The position numbers were made by a program, and so were the translations under genes. Of a stretch of DNA of 64,000 bases, positions 60,064 through 64,000 are shown one piece after another. The stretch lies in assembly GCA_022453515.1 (NCBI GenBank), contig JAJNNY010000005.1, forward strand, positions 310,001-374,000, written 5' to 3'. This DNA is from Astrocystis sublimbata (lineage: Eukaryota > Ascomycota > Sordariomycetes > Xylariales > Xylariaceae). The notes below the pieces were generated by a model. The model saw nothing but the letters and a program-made list of their open reading frames with translations. It did no database searches and was not told the origin of the DNA. Numbering within the stretch: position 1 is the stretch's first letter; each line of letters begins with the position of its first letter.

Positions 60064-62511
60064 TTATCTTTGATTGGTATCAACAAACCCCAGATCCATC
60101 ATCATCTGATCATCTCGAAAATCCCACATATCGTTATGATCAATTCTAATATCTGTTCCCAAATCGACGTTGCCCATGTCGAATTCATACAGAAAATTCT
60201 CACGTATCTTGGAATTATTGCTGGCGGTCATTGAACATATTTCGTCGCTATTTTCCGTCCAAAGATTTAGATGAGATTGTAAAGGAGGTACGGTGGAAGC
60301 TGCACTTGGTAAGGCAGCTGTGGGTGAAGAACCGACCGAGGCCAATTCGTGATTTAAGATGACAGCATATTCTTGCGCTGAAGGGGCAGAGTTTCGACTT
60401 ATGGAGCAATCGGGGGCTTTTGGAAATTGATGTTGAGTACCTCGGGTAGCACGAAAGTTCCGGGCCACGCTTTCTGTATACTCCCTGACTGCCCGAAAAG
60501 ACGGGGATGGGCTGAAGAACCGCACGCTCGCAAGATCTAGTAGTCGAGCCAAGATAGCGTCCAGACGATTTCGTAGAATAATATTTACTTGAGTATCCAT
60601 AGTCGTATCATCGCACCGGGCTATCTCGGCATATATTCGGGAGATGGCGCGGGAACAAGTGTCCAGTGCCAAAGTAAACATCTCGGGTGATGCTGGGTGA
60701 AGCTGGAAAGGTATTGTCGATAAAGGCTCCACGTCCAGCGATTCGTGAGCAGAAGAGATGATCTTGATTAGCTCCTCAGCTGAGTTACAGAACCTCACAA
60801 TCATGTCAGTCGGAAGGCGCGAATTCGGAGTTGCGCCGCCATAAGCTGCCGACGAGCGAGGGAATATAGTATGGATACCAAGGATTTGATATACAACCAG
60901 TATAAAAGTTCGTGATGACTCTTGGTCAATTTTGCGTTCCATTATTGAGACGCTGTCCATCAGAACTGGATAGATCTTTTGGCAAATAATATCAAGACTC
61001 TGGGCAGCGGACTTGGTTTGAATACGTCCAAGTGCAAAAAGAGGGGCTTCTTGCCAGAACAAAGGCTGTGCTGCTTCGGCCAGCTGGGCATCCTCTGGGT
61101 ACAAGTCATATATGTAAGCTACCAATGAGCAGACATGGGTGAGGGGCCACATGTGTAGGTGTGCGATCTTCTGTGTGCGAAGAGTGGAAATGTTATCGGA
61201 AGCCTCGTCTAGGCGGACGAGGGCAGACGAAGAGGCATCGATAGGAAGGAAATCGGTTGTCAGATTGGTCACAGGCAGGTAGGGAAGCTGCTGGTCCATC
61301 TGTAGGAACAGCCACTGAAATATCGCAAAGTTGGTCCACCACAGGTAAGCGATCAACTCCTTCTCTATGTCGCATACATCAATACCATTGATGCGGCTCG
61401 TGTTGAGCGCAGATGATGTCCCTGAATATCTCCCATTTTTCAATTGTGTTGTCAGCCGGCATGCGACGCCTATGTAACACACGGCACGACGAATCTGCGC
61501 CTGGGAGAGCGCATGCCAACCAAGGAGAGTAAGGGTTTGTATTGTGGATATGGTGGGACGTGCGGAACTTGGCCGAGGACTGTTAGAAGACGAAGGGGAC
61601 GGCGAATCGTCGGAGGCATAGTACGGCTGTCCACGGAGCTTCTCAGCTGTCCACTGCCGTAGAGCTCGGCCTCGAGCAGTAGCTGCGTCGCCGCCAACGA
61701 ACGAGTGCACGTCAACAAGTATCGCGGCCAGTAGCATCTCGTCTAAGGTCTCGCGCTGGAGCTCGTGCATGACCAGCGTCTTAGACAGCAGAAAGGATAG
61801 GGGGTGGTTTGAGAACCAGATGTCTATCAATTGCGATACTTTCCGGATCCCGTCACCGGATACCGGACTCGATGCCAACAAGTCTGAGCCAGGTGGCAGG
61901 GGATCGAACATGGAGTCAGTGCGGTCGCTTTGAAGCCCATCCACCAGAAATCTCCCGCCGCCACCTTCGATCAGATGACAACCGAGGCTGCCAAACTTGG
62001 TGACGATGAGAGCGACAATGTCCTTGACAATGAGAGAGAGCACTTGGGCATTCGATTTGAGCTGAAACTGTCCGCACGAGCCTACATTTTCCTTGTCCGA
62101 CGACTCGCTCGGCGGCAAGCCGATGGACTGGCAAAAGCTAGAGATCTTCTGGTGCCAGATATTGGGGCCTGCGTCTTGGCCGTAGGTGGAGAAGACGTCG
62201 TGGAACACATTTTCCAACTCGGAGGCAAGGTCTGACGGCTCAAGGGGCGTGCTCATCTGCTCGCCCTCCTCGGCAGGGTTTGACGACCCTGGCGTTGTCA
62301 CGTCGCTGTGACTGGCGCTGTGGCCGGCGTCACTTTGGCCATGGCTCGGCCGGGACTTCGGCTTCGGCGCCGGCTGGTGGGGTTCGAAGTCATACACGCA
62401 GTCGACATTCTGCTTGCGGCAGGCTTCACAAATGGTCTCGTTGCTGCATTTGATCTTGCGTGCGCGACAGAAGCCGCACGACCGGCGCAAGGGGTGTTTT
62501 GCGACGTTCAT
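60064..62511 (-). CDS. Zn2Cys6 transcription factor, probable cluster regulator
   Basis: A single-exon frame of 815 residues. The first ATG is at 62511; upstream codons in frame only offer CTG. The binuclear zinc cluster lies at the extreme N-terminus, with cysteines at residues 12, 15, 22, 28, 31 and 38 spaced C-x2-C-x6-C-x5-C-x2-C-x6-C. A basic linker follows (PAPKPKSRPSHG). The middle, about residues 190-560, is the helical fungal-specific regulatory domain, with LLGWHALSQAQIRRAVCYIGVACRL cut here as GWHALSQAQIRRAVCYIG and a WWTNFAIFQWLF segment. The acidic C-terminus (DIRIDHNDMWDFRDDQMMMD) could be an activation domain. It is co-directional with and immediately upstream of the PKS-NRPS gene, so it is the natural candidate for its pathway-specific activator. 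That role is inferred. Confidence 0.88.
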   Translation of the reverse strand: MNVAKHPLRRSCGFCRARKIKCSNETICEACRKQNVDCVYDFEPHQPAPKPKSRPSHGQSDAGHSASHSDVTTPGSSNPAEEGEQMSTPLEPSDLASELENVFHDVFSTYGQDAGPNIWHQKISSFCQSIGLPPSESSDKENVGSCGQFQLKSNAQVLSLIVKDIVALIVTKFGSLGCHLIEGGGGRFLVDGLQSDRTDSMFDPLPPGSDLLASSPVSGDGIRKVSQLIDIWFSNHPLSFLLSKTLVMHELQRETLDEMLLAAILVDVHSFVGGDAATARGRALRQWTAEKLRGQPYYASDDSPSPSSSNSPRPSSARPTISTIQTLTLLGWHALSQAQIRRAVCYIGVACRLTTQLKNGRYSGTSSALNTSRINGIDVCDIEKELIAYLWWTNFAIFQWLFLQMDQQLPYLPVTNLTTDFLPIDASSSALVRLDEASDNISTLRTQKIAHLHMWPLTHVCSLVAYIYDLYPEDAQLAEAAQPLFWQEAPLFALGRIQTKSAAQSLDIICQKIYPVLMDSVSIMERKIDQESSRTFILVVYQILGIHTIFPRSSAAYGGATPNSRLPTDMIVRFCNSAEELIKIISSAHESLDVEPLSTIPFQLHPASPEMFTLALDTCSRAISRIYAEIARCDDTTMDTQVNIILRNRLDAILARLLDLASVRFFSPSPSFRAVREYTESVARNFRATRGTQHQFPKAPDCSISRNSAPSAQEYAVILNHELASVGSSPTAALPSAASTVPPLQSHLNLWTENSDEICSMTASNNSKIRENFLYEFDMGNVDLGTDIRIDHNDMWDFRDDQMMMDLGFVDTNQR

Positions 62512-64000
62512 CGCCCCCGAATACGACCACAAAAGGCAGATCCTCAACAGTCCAGAATACCAATAGTGCCCAGTGGAGTGCCCCGTGGAGTCCCCCGTTG
62601 AGCTCCGTAACCTTGCGGTGCGATACGATGTTGAATCTCGCGGGACGTGAAGCAGGGCAGCGCTGCGGAATGCTAATTGCAGAACAGCCGATACATAGAA
62701 AACGGAACGACGCTGGTGAGTCAGCACCTGTACTCTATCACAGACATCATGGCCTATATATCGAACTTCCGCATCGGCAGATAAATAAAGAATACGTCGG
62801 TGGATAGTAGTTCTCGTCAGTTTCGTTGCCTCCTTGCTTGCTTACCGACCTCACTTGCCTCTGCCTATAGGCTATAGCTGAAGGCGGCACAGCACAGGGG
62901 GCACGGTGGGCTGGCCACGGGGGCTTTCTCAAATGTGTGATTGAAGCATGCCAAACCCGAGCCGCGAGGAGCACGGGCAGTGCCGTAGAGCTTAACTAAT
63001 CATGCTTTATGGCCAATGTTCGGACTACCGGGGACGATCACAGCTCCGTGTTGTACTTACACTTCTGTATTGTCTCTTTCCTAGTTATGATTTGTTTACC
63101 TACGAGTAGTTTTGTCTCCCGCTTTAGAACGAGGAGCTTAGCGACGTATATACTTAGCCTTAGTACTTACCTACTAAGTACTTACTCAACTACTAATAAG
63201 TACTTTGCTACTATGACTGTCGTTACTTGGCTAAAGTAGAGTCAGGTACCAACTGTACCCTGGGCACCTAATGTATGTGGGTTAGGTACCCCTAGACACC
63301 CATCTCGACCCATCTCGACCCATCCGAGATCCTCGCCATCTTCAGGCTCGCTAGGTACCCAGCAGCCAAGAACTAGCGCTTCCACTAGAAGCAATTTGGT
63401 ATGGATTAAGTAAAGGTATGGTGGGCACGTGGGGCGATCGAGAGTTGTCTTCGGCAGTCAAATTGACAGAAATAACCTTAACTTCCTCCGCCATTCGGCC
63501 AAAGTGATATATGTTCTTCTCAATTAGGCACATGGCAGTTACAACGAAGCCATCAATTTCTGTCACAGAATGGCGCTATGCCTCAATGAAAAGATGCTTG
63601 ACACGGCATGCATGGACATCCATCTCAGTACTGACTCAGACTGTGGGTCATAGGTCTGGACCAACTTCCGGCCGGCACATATCCAACAACGAAGAAAACT
63701 GGAAATTCGGCAGTGAATCAACTCGTTGACCTGTGTACCTGCTCGACTGCAACTTACTTGCTCATTATCAACACAGCCTCAATTCATCTATGTTCAGCCT
63801 ACCCTACCTTCACCTTCGTAAGTCAATCGAGCAGGCGGATGGGGCTCCGGGAGCTGCGAGGCCTAGCTTACTTGAGCAATTATTATAGCTGGTTTGATAA
63901 TCTTAAGTACTCACCCTCGTCACCCTACTAGTAAACTTAGGTACAAGTACCTAAGGGTGCTCGGATGCCGTTACACGAGCCAGACCCGCCAGGAATGCAT
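62512..64000. other. Regulator promoter and right window edge, nothing recognised
   Basis: About 1.5 kb with a TATATA element near 62755-62760 that could belong to the regulator. A tandem CATCTCGACC lies at 63301-63320 and TAGGTACC motifs occur near 63280-63290. No coding region is supported; any further cluster genes would lie beyond the window. Confidence 0.5.

Overview
The window looks like a chromosomal segment of a filamentous ascomycete (Pezizomycotina, probably a sordariomycete). It has long intergenic spaces, genes with short introns of about 48-154 nt that use GTRAGT donors and CTAAC/TGAC branch points, ascomycete families (SAC3, PFA3, MscS with EF-hand, 2EXR, Zn2Cys6, PKS-NRPS), and many intergenic copies of an ACCTAGGTAGGT-like motif. 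The assignment rests on gene style and protein families only; no species call is made.

Layout. 1-5960: no gene that can be supported. 5961-7932 (-): secreted bicupin of the oxalate decarboxylase type. 10464-11761 (-): C2H2 zinc-finger protein. 13571-15301 (-): DHHC palmitoyltransferase PFA3. 16566-17999 (-): NAD(P)-dependent epimerase/reductase. 18779-20691 (-): five-exon protein related to the C48/Ulp1 peptidase fold whose catalytic residues appear substituted. 24351-25202 (+): 2EXR-domain protein. 28109-29516 (-): Gfd2-type DEDDh nuclease-like protein with an RRM-like tail. 30676-31885 (-): nitronate monooxygenase. 32641-33951 (-): conserved fungal protein of unknown function. 35668-40473 (+): SAC3 mRNA-export scaffold. 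41665-44259 (-): MscS-like channel with EF-hand.

Right end. 47310-59318 (-) is a 3893-residue PKS-NRPS hybrid in five exons (KS-AT-DH-[no recognisable methyltransferase]-ER-KR-ACP-C-A-PCP-R-like). A Zn2Cys6 regulator (60064-62511, -) lies directly upstream in the same direction. Together they form the core of a biosynthetic gene cluster that may continue past the right edge. The hybrid should make a reduced polyketide, join it to one amino acid and release it with a terminal reductase-fold domain. That domain has lost its cofactor-binding glycines, so release by cyclisation (tetramic-acid type) is more likely than reduction. The remaining genes are mostly housekeeping or general metabolism and show no functional link to the cluster.

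Exon models were built by eye, choosing GT-AG junctions that keep reading frame and family motifs. For the multi-exon genes the summed exon lengths are divisible by three and end at the stated stop. Start codons were taken as the first in-frame ATG.
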